A DNA stretch of 51,001 nt, from positions 1 through 51,001 of the forward strand of contig CALZKF010000001.1 of NCBI GenBank assembly GCA_945787955.1. Direction: 5' to 3'. Position numbers and translations under genes: made by a program. Below, one piece after another: positions 41,532 to 50,278 of this stretch. Positions within the stretch are counted from its first letter, which is position 1; each line of letters starts with the position of its first letter. The notes beneath the pieces are model-generated. The model ran no database searches. It was not told the origin of the DNA and was given only the letters and a program-made list of their open reading frames with translations. The DNA is from an uncultured Acidobacteriota bacterium. GTDB taxonomy: Bacteria; Acidobacteriota; Polarisedimenticolia; Polarisedimenticolales; Polarisedimenticolaceae.

Positions 41532-44500
41532 GGGCAACTCTCCACCCGGACCTCGCCGCATACGTTGCTGGCCTGGGGTCTGGCTGCTCCGCTGGAATCC
41601 TGTCCGCTTCCCCCTTCGCGGCCGCCCACAGACGGAACCACCAGGTAGTACTCGTTCCCGGAACCCGGGGTAAAGGTGGTCGGCGACGTGTTGTTGCACA
41701 CATCCCCTGCCGGTGCATGGCTGTACTGTCCGGTGGACTGCAACAGGTTCAGATCCCCGGCCTGGACCGAATAGGTCTGCCCCGGGACTTCGATGCTGTT
41801 ACAGGACTCGGACCAGGAGGCCTGGATGTCGCCGCCAACCAGGTCGAACTGCACCGGGCTCACCACCGAACCGGGCCACCGGATGACGTCGCAGGTTGCC
41901 GGCCCCGGTTCCTGAATCTCAATATGGACCTGGTCGACATACCAGCCCTCGCCGTCATTGCGGCGACGGTTGTCGGATCCGAACACAAACGCCAGCCAGA
42001 CCGTGTTGCCGCGGTACGCCGTCAGATCGAAGGTGCTGGTGACCCAGCCGCCGGATGTTCCGTGGAACGCCGGTCCGTTTTCCAGGCCGTTGCACCCGGC
42101 ACCGGCGATATTGCCGTTGGGGGAATATCCTCCGACCGGCGTGAGGGTGGAGTAGATGTCCTGGCCGTCGGCCACCCCGTCTACGACCACACGGCCGCCG
42201 TCACCGTTGATGACCGTTTCATACCAGTGCACCACCGTCATGGTGGCCACATCGGCGGTGGCCGGGATCTGGAACCCGGGTCCGCCGGTGGAATCCTGTC
42301 CCCCGTAATGCAGCCAGGCGTAGTTCAACGTGGCGTAGCTGTTCCCGGGGCCGTTGCCGGCATGGAAGCTGATGCCGTGGGCGGCGTCCTTGGTTTCCAG
42401 GTTCCATTCATCCTTGGTCGGCTTGTTGCACCCCGGCAGGCCCGGATCCGATGCCAGGTGGGACCAATCCGGCGCGCTGCCCGAATCGAACGTCTCATCC
42501 AGCAGGACGGTATGGATCGGCGCCGGCACCCCGTTGTCCACCAGGACCTGGAACGCGGCGATCCGGTCTGCATAGCTCAGCGCTCCGCCGGACGATACGA
42601 TATCCACCACATCGAATACAGCCAGGTTGCCGCAGCCGAAGGACGGATCCACGGTAAACCGGATCCCGGCGGTCACAGCTGCCTCCGAGCCGGGCAGGAT
42701 ATCGCCGAACAGCTGGGGGCCGGCGTCCAGCACCTGGATGCCGGCGGTTGCAGGCGCCAGCCGGGCCTGAACCTGGACAGCGGCTTCACTGCCCACGTTG
42801 CGCAACCGCGGGCGAACGGACCAAGTCTCCCCTGGCTCCACGTTGGGGTCCCCGTCGCCGTCCAGTTCGACCAGGGGCAGTTCCACAGAGTCATACACCA
42901 CCACCGGTCCGAACGATTCCACAAGGACCTGCCATGCCCCCCGGCCGTAGGTTCCGGAGGTCACCATGCTCTGGGTCGGGTTATACTTCAGGTCGGTGAC
43001 CACCAGCCCTTCCGGCAGACCGTTCATGTACGGCTGGAAGGAGGCGCCGCCGTCGGAGCTCCGGAAGATCCCGGTGTCGGTTCCGACGATGACGTCATCG
43101 GAGCTGAGCATCAGGACGCTGTTGGCCGGCACGTTGGGCAGACCGGCCCCGGTTTCCACCCAGTTGCCTCCCTGGTTCCATTCCCACAGGTGAGCGGTGT
43201 TGAAGCCGCTTACCACCGCAAGGGCCCGGTCCGGGTTATCCGGGTCGGAAGCGACGTCGTTGACGCCTCGCCCCGGGAGGCCTGCAGTGATGTCGGCCCA
43301 GTTGTTCCCACCGTCCGCCGAGCGCCAGATCCTGCCGCTGCCGCTGCCGGAATACAGGACGTCGGTGTGGATCCGATTGATCTCAAGAGCGAACAGCGAA
43401 CCGGAGTTGTTGGTGAGATCCGACGGTCCGACCTGGGTCCAGCTGCTGCCGTTATTGTCGGAGCGGTACATACGGTGGGTGCCCAGAAACAGCGTGGACG
43501 GCTGCAACGGGTCCAGGAGGTACGGCGTGACCCAGTTGATGCGGTCGCCGTTGATGATCCCGCTGCCGCTGCCGGTGATCCTGCCGAACCCTCCGAGCAC
43601 ACCTGACGTGGAGCGGTACACACTGGGGTAACCGCCGCTGGGGTACGAGGTAATGAAGGCGTAGTTCGGATTGAACGGGTTGAAGTGGCAGACGAACCCG
43701 TCGCCGGTGACGGTCTGCAAACTCCAGATGTTGCTGGTGGTCCGAGCCAGGGAACTGTTGTCCTGGGCGCCGCCGCAGATGACGTCGGGATTCTGGGCAT
43801 CCACGCCGATGGCGTAAAACTGCGTGATATTCAAGTTGCCGTTCTTGTTGCTGAAACTGGCTCCCAGGTTCTCGGTCTTCCAAAGGCCGCCGTCGCCGGC
43901 GGTATAGAACGCGTCGGGGTTGCCCGGATCCATGACCAGGACATGCATGTCCTGATGCACCTTTTGGGACGATCCCCAACCGTTGCTGAGATCGGTCCAG
44001 GTCAGGCCGCCATCCATGGACCTCCAGTTTCTGATGGTCCCTCGTATGACAATGTCCGGATTGGTGGTGTGGACCCTCAGGACCATGTTGTAGGAACACT
44101 GGCCGTCGCAGGCGTCGCTGCCGGATGCTCTCAGTTCCCACGTGGCGCCGCCGTCGGTGGTACGCCACAGTGCGTTGGGGCTCTGGAACAGGACATAGAC
44201 CGTGTTGGAATCGCTGGGAGAAACCGCCAGCTCGGTCCGGCCGGTGCCGCTGCTGGGCAGGCCGGAAGCGGTCTGAAGTATCCAGCTCACACCGTTGTCC
44301 GTGGATTTGTAGACCCCTCCGGAGGTCCCGGCCCAGAAGACATCCAGCACCGTCGGGTCCTGGGCGATCTCGTAAACCGCGGCGGAGAGGCGCTTGGTCC
44401 AGGTCAGGCCTGCATCGCCTGTGGTGTAGATCCCGCCGGAAGTGCTGGACCCGCCGGTGCAGCCCCGGATCCTGCCGCCGGTGACCAGATGGGACGAATC

Positions 44501-45208
44501 CCTGGGATCAACCACAACGTTGGCGAAGGAGGACAGGTCCTCCAGGGTCTGGCCGGCGCTGCCGTTGCGGCTTTCCCACGTCAGACCACCGTCGGTAGAG
44601 CGCAACAGGCCGATGCCGAAGTAGCTTTCACAGCCCTGGTTGTTCTCGCCGGTACCGGCCCAGATCGTATTCGGAGCATTAGGATCCACGGCGACAGAAC
44701 CGATAGTCATGGTCCCGGCGGTGTCGAATATGCTGGTCCAGGACAGGCCGTCGTTGTCCGATTTCCACAGGCCGCCGGAAGCGGTGCCGACGTACAGGAT
44801 GCCCCCGGTCCAATCGGCGGCGAGAGACGATACGCGTCCGGAGATGTTTCCGAAGGTCCAGCCCCCGAACGTGGACGGCGACGGACCCATGGAGACCCAG
44901 AAATTCTCCGGTTCGTCGATGCCTGCGGACCGGCGCTGCCTCTGGGCCTTGATGGCGGCCCGGGTCGCGTCGACGCCGGCTGCCCGCAGCTCAGCCATCT
45001 CTACGTCGGAAGAGGTGCCGGCCCGCCGGGTGGAATAAAACCACTCCAGCCGCTTCTGGATCCGTTCCTGTTCGTCCAGCTTGGTATCGACGATCACGGG
45101 ACGGAGCGGTTCCAGCTGGGCCAGGGCGGGCTGCAGGCCGGCGGCAAACAGCAAAACTGTAAGCATGGAGGCGAACGGGGGGAACTTGATCATCAGAAAA
45201 AGCCTCAT
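41528..45208 (-). CDS. Large secreted Asp-box (sialidase/VPS10-like) beta-propeller protein
   Basis: A 1226-residue secreted protein. The signal peptide (ASMLTVLLFAAGLQPALAQ) is followed by ~770 residues containing at least nine Asp-box motifs, S/T-x-D-x-G-x-T/S-W (KSDNDGLSW, RSTDGGLTW, RTTDGGATW, RSADGGNNW and others). This is the pattern of sortilin/VPS10-type or xyloglucanase-like propellers. Then come a CARDB/beta-sandwich region (~790-900), a DETFDSG-type jelly-roll domain (~920-1125) and a C-terminal fibronectin-like module (DIQASW to NEYYLVV and SNVCGEVRV) like the one ending the protein at the left edge. No hydrolase active site is evident; binding or adhesion is likely. Its stop overlaps the convergent stop at 41531. 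Confidence 0.85.
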   Translation of the reverse strand: MRLFLMIKFPPFASMLTVLLFAAGLQPALAQLEPLRPVIVDTKLDEQERIQKRLEWFYSTRRAGTSSDVEMAELRAAGVDATRAAIKAQRQRRSAGIDEPENFWVSMGPSPSTFGGWTFGNISGRVSSLAADWTGGILYVGTASGGLWKSDNDGLSWTSIFDTAGTMTIGSVAVDPNAPNTIWAGTGENNQGCESYFGIGLLRSTDGGLTWESRNGSAGQTLEDLSSFANVVVDPRDSSHLVTGGRIRGCTGGSSTSGGIYTTGDAGLTWTKRLSAAVYEIAQDPTVLDVFWAGTSGGVYKSTDNGVSWILQTASGLPSSGTGRTELAVSPSDSNTVYVLFQSPNALWRTTDGGATWELRASGSDACDGQCSYNMVLRVHTTNPDIVIRGTIRNWRSMDGGLTWTDLSNGWGSSQKVHQDMHVLVMDPGNPDAFYTAGDGGLWKTENLGASFSNKNGNLNITQFYAIGVDAQNPDVICGGAQDNSSLARTTSNIWSLQTVTGDGFVCHFNPFNPNYAFITSYPSGGYPSVYRSTSGVLGGFGRITGSGSGIINGDRINWVTPYLLDPLQPSTLFLGTHRMYRSDNNGSSWTQVGPSDLTNNSGSLFALEINRIHTDVLYSGSGSGRIWRSADGGNNWADITAGLPGRGVNDVASDPDNPDRALAVVSGFNTAHLWEWNQGGNWVETGAGLPNVPANSVLMLSSDDVIVGTDTGIFRSSDGGASFQPYMNGLPEGLVVTDLKYNPTQSMVTSGTYGRGAWQVLVESFGPVVVYDSVELPLVELDGDGDPNVEPGETWSVRPRLRNVGSEAAVQVQARLAPATAGIQVLDAGPQLFGDILPGSEAAVTAGIRFTVDPSFGCGNLAVFDVVDIVSSGGALSYADRIAAFQVLVDNGVPAPIHTVLLDETFDSGSAPDWSHLASDPGLPGCNKPTKDEWNLETKDAAHGISFHAGNGPGNSYATLNYAWLHYGGQDSTGGPGFQIPATADVATMTVVHWYETVINGDGGRVVVDGVADGQDIYSTLTPVGGYSPNGNIAGAGCNGLENGPAFHGTSGGWVTSTFDLTAYRGNTVWLAFVFGSDNRRRNDGEGWYVDQVHIEIQEPGPATCDVIRWPGSVVSPVQFDLVGGDIQASWSESCNSIEVPGQTYSVQAGDLNLLQSTGQYSHAPAGDVCNNTSPTTFTPGSGNEYYLVVPSVGGREGGSGQDSSGAARPQASNVCGEVRVESCP

Positions 45209-45255
45209 CGACCGAAGTTCTCCGGCCGCGATCGGATCATCACGTCAACCGCATT

Positions 45256-45284
45256 TATATACGTCACGAACGGGATTGCGGCAA
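45256..45284 (-). promoter_or_regulatory. Sigma-70 promoter of the Asp-box protein gene
   Basis: On the minus strand TTGCCG (45279-45284), a 17-bp spacer and TATATA (45256-45261) form a plausible promoter, giving a leader of about 40 nt before ATG 45208. Confidence 0.5.
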
Positions 45285-45345
45285 CATTGTGATTAAATTC
45301 AAAAGTCTTTTTATTGCAGTATCTTAGATCAGATAACGCGTCCAG

Positions 45346-45371
45346 AAAAATGGGGACATTGCACTTTATAT
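45346..45371. repeat. REP-like repeat related to the RAYT element ends
   Basis: ATGGGGACATTGCACTTTAT matches 17 of 20 bases of the left end of the RAYT element at 46523, in the same orientation. It lies in the 271-bp gap between the Asp-box protein gene and the metallopeptidase gene, so the metallopeptidase gene is flanked by related repeats. Confidence 0.7.
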
Positions 45372-45479
45372 CCAAATTCTTAAAGCTCTGCCACCAATTC
45401 AAGCCGGAACCTGAATCGGGATGTATCCTCCTTGCAGGGTTGATGGTCCACGGGCCGCCCCGACCGAATGGAGATGACG

Positions 45480-46523
45480 ATGCCGAACCGTACAGGTCAT
45501 TTAGCGGCCATTCTGATGATCACATTGGGGACGTTGTGCCACACCCTGGCCCAGTCCGACCCCCAGACCGAGGACTGGAGCAGGCAGGACCAGCGGTACA
45601 TGGAGCGGATGAAGAAGCAGGGCGAACAGGAAAAGCAGGCGAGCAGGAGCCCTGAAGCGATCCGCGAGGCGTACATCCAGGAAGCGAAAAAGTTGATCAG
45701 AGACAAGAACTACGCAGCCAAGAAGACGGCGCACTACATGGTTCGAACCGACGATCCACGATTGAACCCGGCAGCAGCCGGACTCCTGCTGGAGCAGTTT
45801 CGCAATTTCTTTATCCAGTATTGGGCGGACGAAGTCGAACTCAAACCGTATGAGAGCATCGCCCCGGTCTTTATCTTCTATTCGTACTACAAGTTCAACA
45901 AGATCGTAACCGGAAAGGCCCGGTTCGACGAGTTCCAGCCTGCGGGACATTACCGGGGAGGCCTGGACCTGATTACTCTGCATTCCGACAGCTCGGCCCT
46001 CGGCGAGTTACCGGTCACCCTGGTCCACGAGGCGGCTCATCAGCTTATGGAAATGATGCATTACGGCAACCGTTCCAGCTGGGTCAGCGAAGGCATGGCC
46101 AACTACTTTGCTCTGACCGAAACCGATGCACATGGGAGTTACAGTCCCGGCAAGATCGGCACCGTGCGCAACTCGGTTGCCAAGGACGGAGGCAAGTCGC
46201 GATCGGCCGCGGCGCGAAATCACCTTGTCCTGCTGAAGAAGGAACTCCGTAAGAAGGATGGCGGGTTGCGAATCCTGGACATCGTGGACATCCGATCACA
46301 CGAGGAGTTCTACGGGCCGGAGATCCAGCTCAACTATGCCGCCTCATGGGTCCTGGTGCATTACCTCCTCCATGGTGAGGAGGGGCGGTATCGACCGGGA
46401 TTCATCCGGTTCATGGAACAGGACGACCCGACGAATACCGGCCCCGAAGTACTCCTTGAGTCGCTGGGCGCGGACGCAGAATCGTTTCAAACCGGCTTCA
46501 CCCGTTACGCCGGGAAGATGTAA
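45480..46523 (+). CDS. Secreted zinc metallopeptidase-like protein (HExxH...E, gluzincin/DUF1570 type)
   Basis: A 347-residue protein. ATG 45480 is preferred among three close ATGs because GGAG is correctly spaced. The signal peptide ends near LAQS. A charged helical segment (~25-65) precedes the catalytic domain with zinc site VHEAAHQLME (~residue 180) and third ligand Glu in WVSEGMANYFA about 20 residues later, as in gluzincin-type DUF1570 peptidases. The substrate is unknown. The stop codon TAA (46521-46523) is the first three bases of the left inverted repeat of the RAYT element. Confidence 0.8.
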   Translation: MPNRTGHLAAILMITLGTLCHTLAQSDPQTEDWSRQDQRYMERMKKQGEQEKQASRSPEAIREAYIQEAKKLIRDKNYAAKKTAHYMVRTDDPRLNPAAAGLLLEQFRNFFIQYWADEVELKPYESIAPVFIFYSYYKFNKIVTGKARFDEFQPAGHYRGGLDLITLHSDSSALGELPVTLVHEAAHQLMEMMHYGNRSSWVSEGMANYFALTETDAHGSYSPGKIGTVRNSVAKDGGKSRSAAARNHLVLLKKELRKKDGGLRILDIVDIRSHEEFYGPEIQLNYAASWVLVHYLLHGEEGRYRPGFIRFMEQDDPTNTGPEVLLESLGADAESFQTGFTRYAGKM

Positions 46524-46543
46524 ATGGGGACATTCCGCTTTTT
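46521..46543. repeat. Left inverted repeat of the RAYT element
   Basis: A 23-bp sequence identical to the reverse complement of 47379-47401. It contains the G4ACATT head typical of REP ends and supplies the stop codon of the metallopeptidase gene. Confidence 0.9.
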
Positions 46544-46673
46544 CACAATCATCACCACATCCTGGCTGAGTTGCCCCTGTGCAACCTAAGTCACTGCAGC
46601 AATCCCACATTTATCGCCAACTGCTGTAAAGTTACCATTAGGTCCCAGCACTTCCTCATAACGCAGGAAGGCC

Positions 46674-47360
46674 ATGCCAAGAACTGCACGCGCCGCACGG
46701 GGGGACATTTGTTACCACGTGATGAACCGCGGGAACAGCCGCTCGATCGTATTTCACAATAACGATGATTATCGGTACTTCGAAACGCTCCTTGCCCGTG
46801 CAAAAAAACGTATGCCGATGAGAATATTGGCCTGGTGCCTCATGCCCACTCACTTCCATTTGCTCCTCTATCCACTCAGGGACGGGGATCTGGGGAGATG
46901 GCTTCACTGGTTGTTAACGAGCCATGTGCAGAGGTACCGAAAAAAATATGATTCCTCCGGAAGGATCTGGCAGGGCCGATACAAGGCACCTCCGATCCAA
47001 CAGGACAGTCATCTTTTATGGGTGATGCGCTATATTGAGCGCAATCCAGTAAGAGGCGGTATTGCTAAGAATGTTCAGAGCTGGGAGTGGTCAAGTTTTC
47101 TTCGGCGGACGATCAAGAATGACACTCTACTTGATCTTGCTCCTATAGAGCTCCCCACGCCCTGGGTCGATTTTGTGAACGAAGCGATTACGCAGAAGGA
47201 GCTCGAGGCCGTGCGGTCGAGCTTGTCATCAGGGCGCCCACTCGGCGATTCAGCCTGGGTTCGCCGATCCTCGGAGGAGTTGGGTTTGATGAGTACACTT
47301 CGATCGAGAGGGCGACCCAGAAAGAATGGACAATCAACCTCGAGGCTCCAGAATAATTAA
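46674..47360 (+). CDS. REP-associated tyrosine transposase (Y1/TnpA_REP, RAYT)
   Basis: A 228-residue HUH-type single-strand DNA transposase. Family blocks are ICYHVMNRGNSR at the start, the HUH metal motif in CLMPTHFHLLL (~residue 60), the W-G-RYK segment and the catalytic Tyr in MRYIERNPVRGG (~118). The C-terminal ~60 residues are basic and variable. The reading frame is intact, with AGGAAGG before ATG, so it may be active. RAYT proteins are single-copy, domesticated-looking transposases that recognise REP hairpins; REP-like sequences lie at 38846, 41491, 45346 and possibly 49539. Confidence 0.95.
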   Translation: MPRTARAARGDICYHVMNRGNSRSIVFHNNDDYRYFETLLARAKKRMPMRILAWCLMPTHFHLLLYPLRDGDLGRWLHWLLTSHVQRYRKKYDSSGRIWQGRYKAPPIQQDSHLLWVMRYIERNPVRGGIAKNVQSWEWSSFLRRTIKNDTLLDLAPIELPTPWVDFVNEAITQKELEAVRSSLSSGRPLGDSAWVRRSSEELGLMSTLRSRGRPRKNGQSTSRLQNN

Positions 47361-47378
47361 TACCGCAAATATCAATCC

Positions 47379-47401
47379 AAAAAGCGGAATGTCCCCATTT
47401 A
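47379..47401. repeat. Right inverted repeat of the RAYT element
   Basis: Exact inverse of 46521-46543. Read on the minus strand it begins with TAA, the stop codon of glgA. Confidence 0.9.
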
Positions 47402-48871
47402 CCTCACCGGGCGGCCGGACAGGAGTCGGGAATACAGGTTCAGATAATGCCGGCCCTGGGTATCCCACGAGTAATCCTGCGCCATGCCGTTCTGCATCAG
47501 GCGGCGCCAGCCGTCCCGGTCCGAGAACGCATTCATGGCGGACTGCAGAGCCCAGCGGAAGTTGTCTGCATCGTAATGATCGAATACGAAACCGGTGCCG
47601 CTGTTATCGTCCGGGTTCCACATCTTGACCGTATCGGCCAGGCCACCGGTCTTGCGGACCAAAGGCACGGTTCCGTAACGCATGCTGTACATCTGGTTCA
47701 GGCCGCACGGCTCGAACCTCGACGGCATGAGGAAAATATCAGACCCGGCCTCGATACGATGGGCCAGCCTGGCATTGAAGCCGCGGTAGAAACATACTTT
47801 GCCCGGAAACTCCAGTTGCAGGGTGGCGAAGTAAGACTCGTAGGACTTGGCGCCACTCCCCAGCACTACCAGGCGGACATCGTTGCCGGCCAGGATTTCC
47901 GGCAAAATCCCGAACATCAGGTCGAACCCTTTCTGGGAAGCAAGCCGCGAGACGATCCCCAGCACCGGCCCGCCTGGCTCCGGGCTTAATCCCAGTTCCA
48001 TGAGAAGCTGATCCCGATTGATGCGCTTACCATCCAAATCGCCCGCCGAGAAGTTGCGGACGATGTTGGGATCGTGCTCCGGCGACCAGATCGAGCAGTC
48101 CACACCGTTGACGATCCCGACTACCGAACCTCCTCGGCTCTTCAGCGTATCCTCCATCCCCATGCCGTACTCAGGCGTCTGGATTTCGCGGGCGTACGTT
48201 TCGCTCACCGTGGTGATGGCGTCGGCGTACAGGATGCCGGTTCTCAGGAAATTAATCCGATCCGCGGCGAGGTCTTCCCGGTGGAACATCTTTTCGTGAC
48301 CTGCCATTCCCAGGTCACCTATGATCCCTGCTTTGAACACTCCCTGGTAGGCGACATTATGGATGGTCAACACCGTTCGGGAGTCGTTGAACAGCTGGTC
48401 CCAGGCATACAGGGTGCGGAGGTACAGCGGGATTAGTGCGGTATGCCAATCGTTGCAGTGAACAATATCCGGTCGCCACTGCAACCTCTGGCAACTCTCG
48501 ATGGTTGCCCTGCAAAACATGGCGAAGCGCTGGTGCTCGTCCGGGTCGGAACCGTACAGCGCCTCCCGGTGGTAGTACTCGGGACAGTCCAGGAGGTAGA
48601 GCGGCGCTCCGTCGGGGGCAGTAACCGTTTCGTACACCGAGCCGGCCACCTGCCGGCCTGCCATGTCCACTTGGATATCGGTCAGGCCGTGGACCGGTTT
48701 GAAGTCATCCCGGCCTTGGTCGATGCTGCCGTACAGAGGCATGAACACCCGGACGTCGTGGCCGGCGCGGGCCAGGAATCCCGGCAGGGCGGCTGAGACG
48801 TCGGCCAGGCCACCGGTCTTGGCGAATGGGGCGACTTCGGAAGAGACAAAGCAGATTCGCAGCGGGTTCAC
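47399..48871 (-). CDS. glgA: Glycogen (starch) synthase, ADP-glucose type
   Basis: A 490-residue GT5 glycosyltransferase that extends alpha-1,4-glucan from ADP-glucose. The N-terminal KTGGLADVSAALP binds the nucleotide sugar; HCNDWHTALIPLYLR, LTIHNVAYQG, GIVNGVD and the C-terminal MPSRFEPCGLNQMYSMRYG with VRKTGGLADTV are all present. GTG 48871 is used because GGAGAAG precedes it and it aligns with the family start (NPLRICFVSSEVAPFAKTGG). No other glycogen genes are adjacent. Its last codon and stop fall at the right end of the RAYT element. Confidence 0.96.
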   Translation of the reverse strand: MNPLRICFVSSEVAPFAKTGGLADVSAALPGFLARAGHDVRVFMPLYGSIDQGRDDFKPVHGLTDIQVDMAGRQVAGSVYETVTAPDGAPLYLLDCPEYYHREALYGSDPDEHQRFAMFCRATIESCQRLQWRPDIVHCNDWHTALIPLYLRTLYAWDQLFNDSRTVLTIHNVAYQGVFKAGIIGDLGMAGHEKMFHREDLAADRINFLRTGILYADAITTVSETYAREIQTPEYGMGMEDTLKSRGGSVVGIVNGVDCSIWSPEHDPNIVRNFSAGDLDGKRINRDQLLMELGLSPEPGGPVLGIVSRLASQKGFDLMFGILPEILAGNDVRLVVLGSGAKSYESYFATLQLEFPGKVCFYRGFNARLAHRIEAGSDIFLMPSRFEPCGLNQMYSMRYGTVPLVRKTGGLADTVKMWNPDDNSGTGFVFDHYDADNFRWALQSAMNAFSDRDGWRRLMQNGMAQDYSWDTQGRHYLNLYSRLLSGRPVR

Positions 48872-49004
48872 AGCTTCTCCGTTCGGTTCGTACGAGCAGC
48901 CAGGGTCGATTGTACCACCGTACGATTGCCTTGTATTCCGGCATTTATCTGCCCCACCGGCTCTCGCTTGAGGCAACTCTCCCGGCTAAGCGGCCGCTCA
49001 GGAT

Positions 49005-49538
49005 ATGGATCCGTATCGCGACGAACCGGCCCTGGACAACCACCAGACGCCGATAGGCAGGCAGGAACCGGAGACCATCCCTACCGACGAGATAATCGAC
49101 GGATTGTCACGGGAACTGGACCATAGCGCGGCAGCACAGCCCGATACCCGCAGCCCCAAGGGGATCATGCAGCCGATGGTCTGGACCATGATGCTGTTGG
49201 TGGTCCTGCTCGGCGGCTGGACCTTCCTGGTACAGGAGCCGGTCCTGGAACCGGCGCCGCTGGACCTGAATTCATTCCGGGCCACCCCGGAGATCCTGCA
49301 GATCGATGTGGCGGCGCCGAACGTGCAGGCCCAGATCAGCATCAATCGCTGGATGAAATTGCGCCCAGAATCCCGGATTCGACTGGTTGAGAACGCCAGT
49401 CGCGTCGCATCCACGGCCGGTTATCACAGCTTCACGTTCAACGGCACCGACGGCAGCGTATTGGCCCGGTGGCGCCGGGAAGACGGTGTGCAGCTGCTGT
49501 ATCCCAAACCGGATTCGGTGAACGTTCACATGCCTTAG
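49005..49538 (+). CDS. Single-pass membrane protein of unknown function
   Basis: A 177-residue protein with an acidic, Pro-rich cytoplasmic N-terminus (~1-52), one transmembrane helix (~55-75, VWTMMLLVVLLGGWTFLV) and a ~100-residue C-terminal domain that should lie outside the membrane (MKLRPESRIRLVENASRVASTAGYHSF and HVP-like end VNVHMP). I recognise no family. The start (ATG 49005) has only a weak AGGA. It sits alone in the divergent 133-bp gap from glgA and converges with the ABC-2 permease gene. Confidence 0.6.
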   Translation: MDPYRDEPALDNHQTPIGRQEPETIPTDEIIDGLSRELDHSAAAQPDTRSPKGIMQPMVWTMMLLVVLLGGWTFLVQEPVLEPAPLDLNSFRATPEILQIDVAAPNVQAQISINRWMKLRPESRIRLVENASRVASTAGYHSFTFNGTDGSVLARWRREDGVQLLYPKPDSVNVHMP

Positions 49539-49559
49539 AATGGGGCGAAGTCCCGATTT
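49539..49559 (+). terminator. Possible small terminator / REP-like hairpin
   Basis: ATGGGGCGAAGTCCCGATTTT can form a 5-bp stem GGGGC/GTCCC with a GAA loop followed by GATTTT. It starts at the stop of the preceding gene, and its ATGGGG head recalls the REP-like repeats. It fills the 23-bp gap between convergent stops. Confidence 0.4.
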
Positions 49560-49561
49560 TA

Positions 49562-50278
49562 TCAGAGCAGTTTCTCCCGCCGCTCCGCCCGGGTGAACCC
49601 CATGGCGATGACCGCCGCGATGGCGAACAGGAACCCGATCCGGTTCTGAACCGTCCAGGCCAGGACATCCGCCGGGTCACGGCCGTCTCTCAGCAGCACC
49701 GCCGGGTTCCAGAACGGTGAGATTCGGATCTGGGTGGTACCGAAACCGGTGAACAAGAAGTTCAGCAGCAATACGACGATCACCACCAGGCCGCCGCTGG
49801 CCTCCGATTTGAACAATGCCGCCAGGCTCATGGACACCGCCAGGTAGAACAGCGCCGGCTGCATGGCGCCGTACAACGCTCCCAGCGGGTAATCGGTAAA
49901 GAAGGCATAGGCGGCACCGGCCAGCAACGCTTCAGCAGCCACCAGGGTCAGCACGGAAACGATCAGCTTGGAGATCCAGATCCGATGGGCGCCGCCGGGA
50001 ACGGTATAGGCGATCTCCAGGGTGCGCTTGTCGATCTCACCGGCGATGATTTTCCCGCCCAGGAAGATCCCGAGCACCGTCAGGGGCGTACCGATCAATC
50101 CGGTCTGGGCGTCCAGCGGAAGATACTGGCCCTCGCTCATTTTCATCAGAACCAGCAGCCATAGCAGTACAGGCCACAGCAGCGAGAACAGCGGCACCAG
50201 CCAGAACCGCTTGCCCATAAGCAGCCTCGCCGAGAGGCGCAGCAGTCGGATCTCATCCCTGAATCGCTGCGCCTTCAT
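49562..50278 (-). CDS. ABC-2 type transporter permease
   Basis: A 238-residue membrane protein with six hydrophobic segments typical of ABC-2 export permeases: SARLLMGKRFWLVPLFSLLWPVLLWL at the start, GKIIAGEIDKRTLEIAYTVPG after the second helix (the coupling region), and helices up to the C-terminal FTRAERREKLL. The start ATG 50278 overlaps the stop of the ATPase gene (ATGA). Together they form an exporter of unknown substrate. Confidence 0.85.
   Translation of the reverse strand: MKAQRFRDEIRLLRLSARLLMGKRFWLVPLFSLLWPVLLWLLVLMKMSEGQYLPLDAQTGLIGTPLTVLGIFLGGKIIAGEIDKRTLEIAYTVPGGAHRIWISKLIVSVLTLVAAEALLAGAAYAFFTDYPLGALYGAMQPALFYLAVSMSLAALFKSEASGGLVVIVVLLLNFLFTGFGTTQIRISPFWNPAVLLRDGRDPADVLAWTVQNRIGFLFAIAAVIAMGFTRAERREKLL

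Larger units (their letters stand above)
46521..47401 (+). mobile_element. RAYT element bounded by 23-bp inverted repeats
   Basis: An 881-bp unit with perfect 23-bp inverted repeats at 46521-46543 and 47379-47401 (outer sequence TAAATGGGGACATTCCGC, then a T run) enclosing one transposase gene. Each repeat begins with the TAA stop codon of the flanking convergent gene (metallopeptidase on the left, glgA on the right). No target-site duplication is visible. The type fits REP-associated tyrosine transposases, whose ends are normally REP sequences. Confidence 0.8.

Noticed and set aside
41717-45292. Two long plus-strand open frames opposite the Asp-box protein gene
   Set aside because: Their translations are Gly/Ala/Pro/Arg-rich without domain motifs. 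The minus strand has signal peptide, Asp boxes and promoter.
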